Source of the DNA: Streptosporangiaceae bacterium
GTDB lineage: Bacteria; Actinomycetota; Actinomycetes; Streptosporangiales; Streptosporangiaceae
DNA: 6,004 bases
Reading direction: 5' to 3'
Assembly: GCA_030050125.1 (NCBI GenBank)
Contig: JASIJN010000200.1
Location: 1 to 6,004, forward strand
In this document: positions 1 to 6,000 of the stretch, one piece after another
Layout of the letters: every line of letters starts with the position of its first letter
Numbering within the stretch: position 1 is the first letter of the stretch
Position numbers and translations under genes: made by a program
Notes under the pieces: model-generated
Seen by the model: only the letters and a program-made list of their open reading frames with translations
What the model was told of the DNA's origin: nothing
The model's database searches: none

Positions 1-148
1 CACGCCGCCCGCCCCGGCGGCGACCGAGGCGAGCGAGTCGGCCGAGACGGCCGAACCGGCCGAAGGGGCGGCCGAGAACGCGGCGGCCAACGGCACTGCC
101 GCGGCGGCCGAGGGCACGTCCGATCAGCCAGCCTCCGAGCTCGCCTGA
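1..148 (+). CDS. rpsB: 30S ribosomal protein S2, C-terminal tail (partial)
   Basis: An open frame enters from the left edge (first full codon at 2) and stops with TGA at 146-148, giving 48 residues. The peptide is almost entirely Ala, Glu, Pro, Thr and Ser, with no fold visible. Such acidic, alanine-rich low-complexity tails are typical of ribosomal protein S2 in high-GC actinobacteria. S2 binds the small ribosomal subunit near S1 and the 16S rRNA. The identification rests mainly on position: rpsB lies directly upstream of tsf in nearly all bacteria. The conserved S2 core is outside the window, so the family cannot be confirmed from motifs. The last bases of the stop region also form a 12-nt perfect palindrome (147-158). 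Confidence 0.8.
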   Translation, partial: TPPAPAATEASESAETAEPAEGAAENAAANGTAAAAEGTSDQPASELA

Positions 149-154
149 CCCGCG

Positions 155-179
155 GGTCCCGCCCGGCAACGGCGGGGTC
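155..179 (+). promoter_or_regulatory. GC hairpin in the rpsB-tsf spacer, possible attenuator
   Basis: CCCGCC at 158-163 pairs with GGCGGG at 171-176 around a 7-nt loop. Two G-U pairs and one G-C pair can extend the stem to 155/179. A perfect palindrome, GACCCGCGGGTC (147-158), overlaps its left side and could compete with it. No T-tract follows, so a strong terminator is unlikely. Partial attenuation between rpsB and tsf is known in Escherichia coli; applying it here is inference. The rest of the 75-bp spacer shows no recognisable promoter. Confidence 0.35.
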
Positions 180-223
180 GGCAGGCGGCGCAGGACACGA
201 CAGCGAGAAACAGAGATGAGGAC

Positions 224-1057
224 ATGGACTACAGCGCGGCGGATGTGAAGCGACTGCGTGAGCAGACGGGCGCGGGCATGCTCGACTGCAAGAACGCGCT
301 CGTCGAAGCCCCGAACTACGAGGCCGCGGTGGAGCTGCTGCGCGTCAAGGGCGCGAAGGACGTCACCAAGCGGGCGCAGCGGACGGCGGCCCAGGGCCTG
401 GTCACGGCGGCGCTGGACGGGCACAGCGCGGGCATACTCCTCGAACTCAACTGCGAGACCGACTTTGTCGCGAAGACCGATCTGTTCCAGCAGGTGGCGG
501 CCGACATCGCGCAGGCGGCGCTGGCCGCGTCGGCCACCGACCGGCTGGCCATACTCGGCCTGGAGGTCCGCCCGGGCCAGACCGCGCAGCAACTGATCGA
601 GGAGGCGGGCGCCTCGCTCAAGGAGAAGGTCGAGGTCGGCCGGTTCGCCCGGTTCGAAGGCGGCTATGTCGCCAGTTACCTGCACAAGTCAGACCCGGCG
701 CTGCCGCCGACGCTCGGCGTGCTCGTCCAGCTGGAGTCGGAATCGGCCGACACCGGGCAGGACATCGCGCACCAGGTCGCGGCGATGAGCCCGCGCTGGG
801 TGACCCGCGACGACGTGCCCGACGACGTGGTAGCGACCGAGCGCAGGATCGCCGAGCAGATGACCCGCGAGGAGGGAAAGCCCGAGGCGGCGATCCCCAA
901 GATCGTCGAGGGCCGGGTCAGCGCGTTCCTGAAGGATGTCGTGCTCGTCGAGCAGGCCTCCGTCAAGGAGCCGAAGAAGACGGTCAAGCAGTTGCTGGCC
1001 GAGCGCGGCGCCCGCGTGCTCGGCTTTGCCAGGTTCCAGATCGGGCAGGCGGGCTAG
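224..1057 (+). CDS. tsf: Elongation factor Ts (EF-Ts)
   Basis: EF-Ts is the cytoplasmic nucleotide exchange factor that releases GDP from EF-Tu so that it can reload with GTP. The 277-residue product matches the usual short actinobacterial length (about 278). The N-terminal UBA-like module is clear: VKRLREQTGAGMLDCKNAL at residues 8-26. The EF-Tu-contacting TDFVAK motif lies at 79-84, placing Asp80 and Phe81 at the same numbers as the E. coli residues that disturb the Mg2+ site of EF-Tu. GKPEAAIPKIVEGR and the following FLKD form the late conserved block. Just after the first helix, the segment EAPNYEAAVELL lacks the Gly-Asp usually seen in this family (EAxGDxxxA), a mild divergence. The ATG at 224 starts on the conserved N-terminus. 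GAGA at 213-216 is a plausible ribosome site, while GAGG at 218-221 is too close. It lies 75 bp after rpsB and 48 bp before pyrH, probably co-transcribed with both. Confidence 0.97.
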   Translation: MDYSAADVKRLREQTGAGMLDCKNALVEAPNYEAAVELLRVKGAKDVTKRAQRTAAQGLVTAALDGHSAGILLELNCETDFVAKTDLFQQVAADIAQAALAASATDRLAILGLEVRPGQTAQQLIEEAGASLKEKVEVGRFARFEGGYVASYLHKSDPALPPTLGVLVQLESESADTGQDIAHQVAAMSPRWVTRDDVPDDVVATERRIAEQMTREEGKPEAAIPKIVEGRVSAFLKDVVLVEQASVKEPKKTVKQLLAERGARVLGFARFQIGQAG

Positions 1058-1088
1058 GCCAGCGCGGGAGCGAGGTTCGTCGTCCGGG

Positions 1089-1097
1089 GGAGGAGGG
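1089..1097 (+). promoter_or_regulatory. Strong Shine-Dalgarno site setting the long pyrH start
   Basis: GGAGGAGGG ends 8 nt before the ATG at 1106. It is the best ribosome binding sequence in the window. No comparable purine-rich site precedes the alternative in-frame ATG at 1271, so this site is the main reason to accept the extended UMP kinase N-terminus. Confidence 0.7.
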
Positions 1098-1105
1098 AAG
1101 CGCCC

Positions 1106-2029
1106 ATGCAGGATCGAAGCGTGCAGGAGGGCGTCACCCGTCCGGACGACACCACGGTGAACGGCACGGCGGCGGGGGGAGCCTCCGCCGCCGGCCGCGC
1201 TTTCGGGAGGAACGCACCGGCCGCTCCCGGCCGGGCGGTCCCGGCCGCCCGGACCGCCGTGGCCAGCGAGATGACTGCGCCCAGCGACACCACGGTCGCC
1301 GGGGAGGCCCACCAGAGCTGGCATCGCGTCGTGCTGAAGCTCTCCGGCCAGGCATTCGCCGGCGGCGAGGCGCTAGGGATATCGCCTGACGCGTTGGTGC
1401 ACATCGCCAAGGAGGTCTCGGCCGCCGCCCGGGACGGCATCCAGGTGGCCGCCGTGGTCGGCGGCGGCAACATGTTTCGCGGCGCGGCGCTGTCCCAGCG
1501 TGGGATCGACCGGTCGCGGGCCGACTATATGGGCATGCTTGGCACGGTCATCAACTGCCTGGCCTTGCAGGACATGCTGGAGAAGTTCGGCGTGGAGACC
1601 CGGGTGCAGACCGCGATCACCATGGGCCAGGTGGCGGAGCCCTACATACCCCGGCGCGCGATCCGGCACCTGGAGAAGGGCCGGGTGGTGATCTTCGGGG
1701 CGGGCCTGGGCGCACCGTTCTTCTCGACCGACACCTGCGCGGCCCAGCGCGCGCTGGAGATCGGGGCCCAGGCGGTGCTCAAGGGCACCCACGTCGACGG
1801 CGTTTATGACGCCGATCCCCGGGAGATGCCCGATGCGGTGCGCTTCTACCGGCTCGACTACGGTGAAGTACTCCGGCGCGAGCTAAGGTTCATGGATGCC
1901 ACGGCGGTTAGCCTGTGCATGGACAACGACTTGCCGATCGTGGTCTTTGACCTGATGCGCGAGGGGAACGTGGTGCGTGCCGTGCACGGCGAGCGGATCG
2001 GCACGCTGGTAAGCCGGTTCGCGCGCTGA
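1106..2029 (+). CDS. pyrH: UMP kinase (uridylate kinase) with extended N-terminus
   Basis: PyrH phosphorylates UMP to UDP with ATP in pyrimidine nucleotide synthesis. It belongs to the amino-acid kinase fold and is usually a hexamer of about 240-260 residues. The 307-residue product has the full catalytic core: KLSGQAF (78-84), [10 protein letters not shown] (117-126), [17 protein letters not shown] (140-156), [20 protein letters not shown] (197-216), GVYDADPR (232-239) and [19 protein letters not shown] (264-282). The core begins near [10 protein letters not shown] at residue 72. Residues 1-71 are an Ala/Gly/Pro/Thr-rich, probably disordered extension containing a near-repeat ([10 protein letters not shown] at 11-20, [10 protein letters not shown] at 57-66). 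The start at 1106 is backed by a strong ribosome site and by high GC at third codon positions through the extension (about 87%). The in-frame ATG at 1271 would give 252 residues, the normal family size, but has no good ribosome site. The gene follows tsf by 48 bp with no terminator between them. Confidence 0.95.
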   Translation: MQDRSVQEGVTRPDDTTVNGTAAGGASAAGRAFGRNAPAAPGRAVPAARTAVASEMTAPSDTTVAGEAHQSWHRVVLKLSGQAFAGGEALGISPDALVHIAKEVSAAARDGIQVAAVVGGGNMFRGAALSQRGIDRSRADYMGMLGTVINCLALQDMLEKFGVETRVQTAITMGQVAEPYIPRRAIRHLEKGRVVIFGAGLGAPFFSTDTCAAQRALEIGAQAVLKGTHVDGVYDADPREMPDAVRFYRLDYGEVLRRELRFMDATAVSLCMDNDLPIVVFDLMREGNVVRAVHGERIGTLVSRFAR

Positions 2030-2078
2030 CCGAGGGGCGTGGCATGATTCCCCGGCCGGCGCGCACGATGGGAACACG

Positions 2079-2103
2079 CGGCACGCAGACAGGGTGCGTG
2101 CCG
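2079..2103 (+). promoter_or_regulatory. Perfect 9-bp hairpin between pyrH and frr
   Basis: CGGCACGCA (2079-2087) and TGCGTGCCG (2095-2103) form an uninterrupted 9-bp stem with a 7-nt loop, GACAGGG. It sits in the 102-bp pyrH-frr gap, 50 nt after the pyrH stop and 28 nt before the frr GTG. No T-tract follows. It could be a U-less intrinsic terminator or attenuator of the kind proposed for actinobacteria, an mRNA stability element, or an operator. The sequence does not decide between these. The rest of the gap shows no convincing -35/-10 pair. Confidence 0.5.
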
Positions 2104-2131
2104 GGACGCCGACCGAGGCACGGGAGCCGAC

Positions 2132-2689
2132 GTGATTGACGATGCCCTCCTCGAAGCCGAGGAGAAGATGGAGAAGGCCGTCGCGGTCGCCAAGGAGGAG
2201 TTTGGCGGCATCCGCACCGGCCGTGCGCATCCTTCGATGTTCAACAAGATCACGGCCGAGTACTACGGCACGCAGACGCCGGTCAACCAACTGGCCTCGT
2301 TCCATATGCCCGAGCCACGGATGGTCATTATCCAGCCGTTCGACAAGTCGTCGATGGCGGCGATCGAGAAGGCGATCAGGAACAGCGACCTCGGCGTGAA
2401 CCCGTCGAACGACGGCGTCATCATCCGGGTGATCTTTCCCGAGCTCTCCGAGGAGCGCAGGCGGGAGTTCATCAAGATCGCCCGGCACAAGGCTGAGGAC
2501 AGCCGGGTCTCGATCCGCAACATCCGCAGGCATGGCAAGGACACGATCGACAAGCTGGTCAAGGGCGGCGAGGCCGGAGAGGACGACGGCCGGCGGGCAG
2601 AGCGGGAACTCGACGACCTCACGCATGTCTACGTCGCCCAGGTCGACGACCTGCTCAGGCACAAGGAAGCCGAGCTTCTCGAGGTATAG
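2132..2689 (+). CDS. frr: Ribosome recycling factor (RRF)
   Basis: RRF acts with EF-G and GTP to split the post-termination ribosome into subunits. The 185-residue product has the exact typical length of the family. It shows the two-domain layout: an N-terminal helix of the three-helix bundle with [11 protein letters not shown] (27-37), then the small beta domain [14 protein letters not shown] (44-57) and [11 protein letters not shown] (61-71), then [14 protein letters not shown] (87-100), [11 protein letters not shown] (103-113) and the basic helix [12 protein letters not shown] (126-137), whose arginines contact 23S rRNA in studied RRFs. The start is GTG at 2132 with GGGAG at 2122-2126, 5 nt upstream. 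The next residues ([16 protein letters not shown]) match the usual N-terminus, so the start is secure. It follows pyrH by 102 bp, the longest gap within the series, with a hairpin in it. cdsA follows downstream. Confidence 0.97.
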   Translation: MIDDALLEAEEKMEKAVAVAKEEFGGIRTGRAHPSMFNKITAEYYGTQTPVNQLASFHMPEPRMVIIQPFDKSSMAAIEKAIRNSDLGVNPSNDGVIIRVIFPELSEERRREFIKIARHKAEDSRVSIRNIRRHGKDTIDKLVKGGEAGEDDGRRAERELDDLTHVYVAQVDDLLRHKEAELLEV

Positions 2690-2751
2690 CTTGCAACACA
2701 ACCAGCGGCTCCCACGTGCCTGACGATTCAGGCGGGCAGCTCGCTCAGGGT

Positions 2752-2755
2752 AAGG
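2752..2755 (+). promoter_or_regulatory. Ribosome site favouring the inner cdsA start
   Basis: AAGG lies 8 nt before the GTG at 2764. The upstream in-frame GTG at 2716 has no purine-rich sequence in the right window. In the 16 codons between them, 6 end in A or T, against almost none in the codons just after 2764. That suggests 2716-2763 is untranslated leader. Confidence 0.45.
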
Positions 2756-2763
2756 CCGACCCT

Positions 2764-3594
2764 GTGAGCGAGCGCAAGCCGAGCAGGACGGGCCGCAACC
2801 TGCCCGTGGCCATCGGCATCGGCGTGGCGCTCGGCGCGATAGTGCTGATCACCTTGTTCACGGTCAAGGCGACGTTCCTCATTTACGTGGGCGCCGTCGT
2901 GGCCCTCGCGCTCTGGGAACTGCGGCAGGCGCTGCTCGAACGCGGCATCAGCCTGCCGGTGATACCGCTCGCCCTCGGCTGCGCCGCCATGTTCACGCTG
3001 GCCTACTGGTACGGCGGCGAGGCCGCCCTCGCGGCCCTGGCCGTCACCCTCGTGGTGCTCCTGGCCTGGCGGCTGCCCGGCGGCGCCACGGGGTACCTGC
3101 GCGACGTCACGGCGAGCGCCTTCACGCTGGCCTACCTGCCGCTGCTTGGCGTCTTCGTTCCGCTGATGCTGTCCGCGCCCGACGGCGCCCGGCGGGTGCT
3201 CCTGTTCATCATCATCACGGTCAGCAGCGATATCGGCGGCTATTTCGCCGGGATCCTGATAGGGCGGCATCCGATGGCGCCCGTCATCAGCCCGAAGAAG
3301 ACCTGGGAGGGTTTCGCGGGGTCGGTCGCGGCCTGTCTAGCAGCCGGCGCGATCGCGCTGCCCCTGCTGCTGCACGCTCACGTCTGGCAGGGTCTCATCC
3401 TGGGCGCCGCGGCTGTCGTCGCGGCCACCCTCGGTGACCTCATCGAGTCCATGATCAAGCGGGATCTCGAGATCAAGGACATGGGCACGGTGTTCCCAGG
3501 GCATGGCGGTGCCATGGACCGGCTCGACTCGCTGCTTGTCGTGGCCCCGGTGGCCTGGCTCCTGCTCAAGGTCTTCGTGCCGCACGGCCACTGA
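2764..3594 (+). CDS. cdsA: Phosphatidate cytidylyltransferase (CDP-diglyceride synthase)
   Basis: CdsA is an integral membrane enzyme that makes CDP-diacylglycerol from phosphatidic acid and CTP, the branch point for phosphatidylglycerol, cardiolipin and phosphatidylinositol. From the GTG at 2764 the protein has 276 residues: a short basic N-terminus, then about eight or nine hydrophobic segments (around 13-34, 36-52, 64-82, 86-103, 116-137, 144-165, 184-204, 207-224 and 256-272). The conserved cytoplasmic motifs are SDIGGYFAG (155-163), ISPKKTWEG (175-183) and the family signature from Ser229 to Asp255, including K232-R233, K238-D239, GHGG (246-249) and DRLD (252-255). The residue after HGG is Ala, where a larger aliphatic residue is usual; this is a minor deviation. 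A start at GTG 2716 would add 16 residues (292 total) but lacks a ribosome site and normal codon bias. It lies 74 bp after frr from this start (26 bp from 2716). The stop is followed by a 10-nt tandem duplication and then a convergent gene. Confidence 0.95.
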   Translation: MSERKPSRTGRNLPVAIGIGVALGAIVLITLFTVKATFLIYVGAVVALALWELRQALLERGISLPVIPLALGCAAMFTLAYWYGGEAALAALAVTLVVLLAWRLPGGATGYLRDVTASAFTLAYLPLLGVFVPLMLSAPDGARRVLLFIIITVSSDIGGYFAGILIGRHPMAPVISPKKTWEGFAGSVAACLAAGAIALPLLLHAHVWQGLILGAAAVVAATLGDLIESMIKRDLEIKDMGTVFPGHGGAMDRLDSLLVVAPVAWLLLKVFVPHGH

Positions 3595-3603
3595 CGGCCA
3601 CTG
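3584..3603 (+). repeat. 10-nt perfect tandem duplication over the cdsA stop
   Basis: ACGGCCACTG occurs twice back to back (3584-3593 and 3594-3603), followed by another A. The first copy contributes the last cdsA codons and the first two bases of the TGA stop at 3592-3594. The second copy recreates a TGA at 3602-3604 in a different frame. It looks like a small slippage duplication with no obvious function. Confidence 0.75.
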
Positions 3604-3610
3604 AGAGAAG

Positions 3611-3629
3611 GCGGCCCTAGCCCGGCCGT
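3611..3629. terminator. Possible bidirectional terminator between convergent genes
   Basis: CGGCC (3612-3616) pairs with GGCCG (3624-3628) around a 7-nt loop, with one G-U pair outside (3611/3629). It lies in the 39-bp gap between the cdsA stop (3594) and the end of the minus-strand gene (3634), the expected place for a shared terminator. The stem is short and has no T-run on either strand, so support is mostly positional. Confidence 0.35.
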
Positions 3630-3633
3630 GCCG

Positions 3634-4761
3634 CTACGCCTGACCCACGACCCAGCTGCGGCGCTGGGCCGCGAGGTGGGTGACCAGGCTGCCCGGCCCG
3701 CGCTCGGCCGCCAGGACCCGCTCCCGGTCGCTGACCGGAACGATCCACAGCCACTTGACCGGCTCGCCCCCGAACGCGAAGCCCGACAGATCGGGCACGT
3801 CCGGCCCGAGCAGGCTGCCCGGCTTGTCGAGCAGCAGCACCGCCTCGTTGCCGCCGCCGAGTGGGAACGTAGCGGGCTCGTGGTACCAGGGGATGCAGTG
3901 CCCTCCGCCCAGCCAGGTCATCTCGCGCCACGGGTACTGGGCCAGCCACAGGAAGATCCGGGCTGCCTCGGTGCTCGGCATCGTGGTCGCGATGGCCAGC
4001 TCGATTCGCGCGGCCCCGTCCGCGAGGTCGCCCATCTGCTCGATCACCGGCATCCGCTGGCAGCTCATCCCGACCGTGGAAAGGACGGTGTAGGGCCGCT
4101 GCCCGGCAGGCGGGCGCTCGGACACCCCGACCAGCGGCTGCTTGCCGCCGCCCACGTCCCAGTAACGGCCGCCGGGGCCGAGCCGGACCAGCAGGTGGCC
4201 GAGCACCGCCTGCTGGAAGTCGGCCCAGGCGTTCTTGTCCGCCCGCCACCGCCAGAAGTCCTCGGCCTGCGCCGCCCGCGGGGCCAGCCCTTCCATCGCG
4301 TCATCGAGGGACCATCCGAACGGCGTCTGCCCGATCACGTCCCGGCAGTATCCCGGCAATCCCCGGGACATGTCGCACCAGCCGGGCAGGACCGCCAGCA
4401 GCCCGCCGTACTCGAGGATCACCACGCCGTCGCCCTCCTCGAGCCACAGCGCCCGCAGCGCGTCGGGCTCGAGCATCGGCCGGCCGTCGGGATGCTTGGT
4501 GTGCGCCGCGGGCATCAGCGGGGCGTGCCCGGCGTTCAGCTTCGCCAGGTCCGCCGCGGCCGGGGCCGGCACGTGGTTGGCGATCCAGGTGGCCCCGACC
4601 GGCCCGGCCGCGGAGTGCAGGTAGGCGGCCGAGGCGGCCCCGTCGTACTCGACGATCACCCGCCGGCTCGCGTACGGACTCTCGCTGTCGAGCAGGATCC
4701 GAGGCTGCTCGGGAGTTGCGGTTATGCTGGGTGAGCTACCCCCTCGGCGCAGTGTCGGCAT
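3634..4761 (-). CDS. SUFU-domain protein with unrecognised N-terminal half
   Basis: This is a 375-residue soluble protein with no signal peptide or membrane segment. The C-terminal half (about 220-375) resembles the bacterial suppressor-of-fused (SUFU) family: [15 protein letters not shown] (224-238), [20 protein letters not shown] (251-270), [11 protein letters not shown] (273-283), a proline/tyrosine stretch [13 protein letters not shown] (290-302), LLLDKPGSL (309-317) and [14 protein letters not shown] (335-348). This is recognised from memory of the family, not from a search. Residues 34-185 form a Trp-rich region I cannot assign. Bacterial SUFU proteins are proposed, from genome context, to act as immunity proteins of polymorphic toxins; no toxin gene is visible here, so the role is open. 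The ATG at 4761 lacks a ribosome site, but TAGATT 7 nt upstream suggests a leaderless message. The first 20 codons have relaxed third positions (8 of 20 A/T), so a later start such as GTG at 4659 is possible. It opposes all its neighbours. Confidence 0.8.
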   Translation of the reverse strand: MPTLRRGGSSPSITATPEQPRILLDSESPYASRRVIVEYDGAASAAYLHSAAGPVGATWIANHVPAPAAADLAKLNAGHAPLMPAAHTKHPDGRPMLEPDALRALWLEEGDGVVILEYGGLLAVLPGWCDMSRGLPGYCRDVIGQTPFGWSLDDAMEGLAPRAAQAEDFWRWRADKNAWADFQQAVLGHLLVRLGPGGRYWDVGGGKQPLVGVSERPPAGQRPYTVLSTVGMSCQRMPVIEQMGDLADGAARIELAIATTMPSTEAARIFLWLAQYPWREMTWLGGGHCIPWYHEPATFPLGGGNEAVLLLDKPGSLLGPDVPDLSGFAFGGEPVKWLWIVPVSDRERVLAAERGPGSLVTHLAAQRRSWVVGQA

Positions 4762-4863
4762 GATACGAAATCTACCGACTTACCGCAGGTCAGCGGGGTC
4801 AATACCGGAAGATCGTTACCGGTTTGCCGCTGCGCCGGGCCTGCAGAGAAACGGAGCGTCAGC
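4762..4863. promoter_or_regulatory. Divergent intergenic regulatory region (SUFU gene / rlmN)
   Basis: This 102-bp gap between two divergent start codons is visibly lower in GC than the genes around it. It must hold the minus-strand promoter and probably one for rlmN, which is cut off from the upstream series by the reversed gene. TACCG occurs four times on the + strand (4773-4777, 4781-4785, 4803-4807, 4817-4821). The last two are part of TACCGG copies 14 nt apart. They could be operator half-sites. I find no convincing -35/-10 pair for rlmN. Confidence 0.5.
4769..4774 (-). promoter_or_regulatory. Candidate -10 box of a leaderless SUFU-gene promoter
   Basis: On the minus strand TAGATT (TANNNT type) ends 7 nt before the ATG at 4761, so transcription would begin at or next to the start codon. 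This spacing and the lack of a Shine-Dalgarno site are the usual marks of leaderless actinobacterial genes. A TTGACC lies further upstream, but its 22-nt spacer is too long for a normal -35. Confidence 0.45.
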
Positions 4864-6000
4864 GTGCGCGTCCAGCAGCTCGCGCTGACCAGGCCTGGGC
4901 AGGCCGGCCGGGCCCGCCCGCCGCTGCACCTCGCGGACCTGGATCCGGCGGAACGCCGGGCCGAGGCCGAGCGGCTCGGCCAGCAGCGTTTCCGCGCTGA
5001 CCAGCTGTCCCGGCACTATTTCGCCCGGCTGACCGACGATCCCGGCGACATGACCGACGTCCCCGCCTCGGCCCGGGCGGCGCTGGCCGAGGCGCTGCTG
5101 CCGCGGCTGCTTACCGCCGAGCGGGAACTCAGCTGCGACGGGGGCCAGACCAGGAAGACGCTCTGGCGGGCGTCCGGCGGCGCCTATGTCGAGTCGGTGC
5201 TCATGCGTTACCCCGGCCGGGTCACGATGTGCGTGTCGTCGCAGGCAGGATGCGGGATGGCCTGCCCGTTCTGCGCCACAGGCCAGGCGGGGCTGAGCCG
5301 CAGCCTGTCGGCGGCCGAGATCGTGGCTCAGGTGGTGGCGGGGGCCAGGGCCCTGGCCCGCGGCGAGGTGCCCGGCGGGCCCGGGCGGGTCTCGAACGTC
5401 GTGTTCATGGGCATGGGCGAGCCCCTGGCCAACTACGCGAAGGTGCTGACGGCAGTGCGGCGGCTTACCGACCCGGTGCCGGACGGGCTCGGCATCTCCC
5501 GGCGCGCGGTCACGGTCTCCACCGTGGGCCTGGTGCCCGCGATCGGCAGGCTGGCCGGGGAGGGGCTGCCGGTCCGGCTCGCGGTCTCGCTGCACGCGCC
5601 GGACGACGACCTGCGCGACGAACTGGTGCCGGTCAACCGGCGCTGGAAGGTCGCCGAGGTGCTGGAGGCCGCGTGGGGGTACGCGGAAGCGACCGGCCGC
5701 CGGGTGTCCATCGAGTACGCGCTGATCCGGGACGTCAACGACCAGGCCTGGCGGGCCGACGCGCTGGCCGGCCTGCTCGCCGGGCACCTGGCACACGTAA
5801 ACCTGATCCCGCTCAACCCGACGCCGGGATCGAAGTGGACGGCGTCGGAGCCCGGCGTGATGCGGGAGTTCGAGGACCGGCTGGCCCGGCGAGGAATCCC
5901 GGTGACCGTGCGCGACACCCGGGGAAGGGAGATCGACGGCGCCTGCGGCCAGCTGGCCGCCTCCGGCCCGGCGGGTGCGGGCACCGCCGCCGGCGGGTAG
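4864..6000 (+). CDS. rlmN: Radical SAM 23S rRNA A2503 / tRNA A37 C2-methyltransferase
   Basis: RlmN methylates C2 of adenine 2503 in 23S rRNA and, in studied bacteria, A37 of some tRNAs. It uses S-adenosylmethionine both as radical source and as methyl donor. The 378-residue product has the cluster motif CGMACPFC with Cys130, Cys134 and Cys137. It has both catalytic cysteines: Cys123 in MCVSSQAGC (E. coli Cys118) and Cys361 in [10 protein letters not shown] (E. coli Cys355). Other family blocks are GMGEPLANY (183-191), VTVSTVG (216-222), [10 protein letters not shown] (239-248), [10 protein letters not shown] (313-322) and [12 protein letters not shown] (347-358). The presence of Cys361 and the long N-terminal domain separate it from unrelated radical SAM enzymes. 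Cfr is the main close alternative, but the housekeeping locus favours RlmN. The GTG start at 4864 has GGAG at 4853-4856, 7 nt upstream. A short Ala/Gly tail follows the conserved end. In related actinobacteria rlmN commonly lies near cdsA on the same strand. Confidence 0.96.
   Translation: MRVQQLALTRPGQAGRARPPLHLADLDPAERRAEAERLGQQRFRADQLSRHYFARLTDDPGDMTDVPASARAALAEALLPRLLTAERELSCDGGQTRKTLWRASGGAYVESVLMRYPGRVTMCVSSQAGCGMACPFCATGQAGLSRSLSAAEIVAQVVAGARALARGEVPGGPGRVSNVVFMGMGEPLANYAKVLTAVRRLTDPVPDGLGISRRAVTVSTVGLVPAIGRLAGEGLPVRLAVSLHAPDDDLRDELVPVNRRWKVAEVLEAAWGYAEATGRRVSIEYALIRDVNDQAWRADALAGLLAGHLAHVNLIPLNPTPGSKWTASEPGVMREFEDRLARRGIPVTVRDTRGREIDGACGQLAASGPAGAGTAAGG

Noticed and set aside
689..1324. 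Minus-strand open frame across the tsf-pyrH junction
   Set aside because: It overlaps two confirmed genes, has shadow-like composition and shows no start signal.
1883..2701. Minus-strand open frame of 272 codons across the pyrH-frr region
   Set aside because: It covers the conserved frr gene and the end of pyrH. Its Asp/Leu/Val-rich product is the complement of frr codons, with no family resemblance.
3463..3474. 12-nt perfect palindrome GATCTCGAGATC flanked by GATCAAG direct repeats
   Set aside because: It encodes conserved residues of the CdsA signature, so the symmetry is explained by codon choice and not by a regulatory site.
4723..4728. TATGCT as a + strand -10 box for rlmN
   Set aside because: No -35-like hexamer lies at 16-18 nt, and it would start transcription inside the SUFU gene about 130 nt before rlmN; too weak to call.
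3628..4734. Long + strand open frame (368 codons) opposite the SUFU gene
   Set aside because: Its product is dominated by Arg, Pro, Gly, His and Gln with no family motif. The minus-strand frame has balanced composition and recognisable SUFU blocks, so this is an antisense shadow caused by high GC.
4816..5796. Long minus-strand open frame opposite rlmN
   Set aside because: It is Arg/His/Gly/Pro-rich low complexity and lies opposite the clear radical SAM gene; an antisense shadow.
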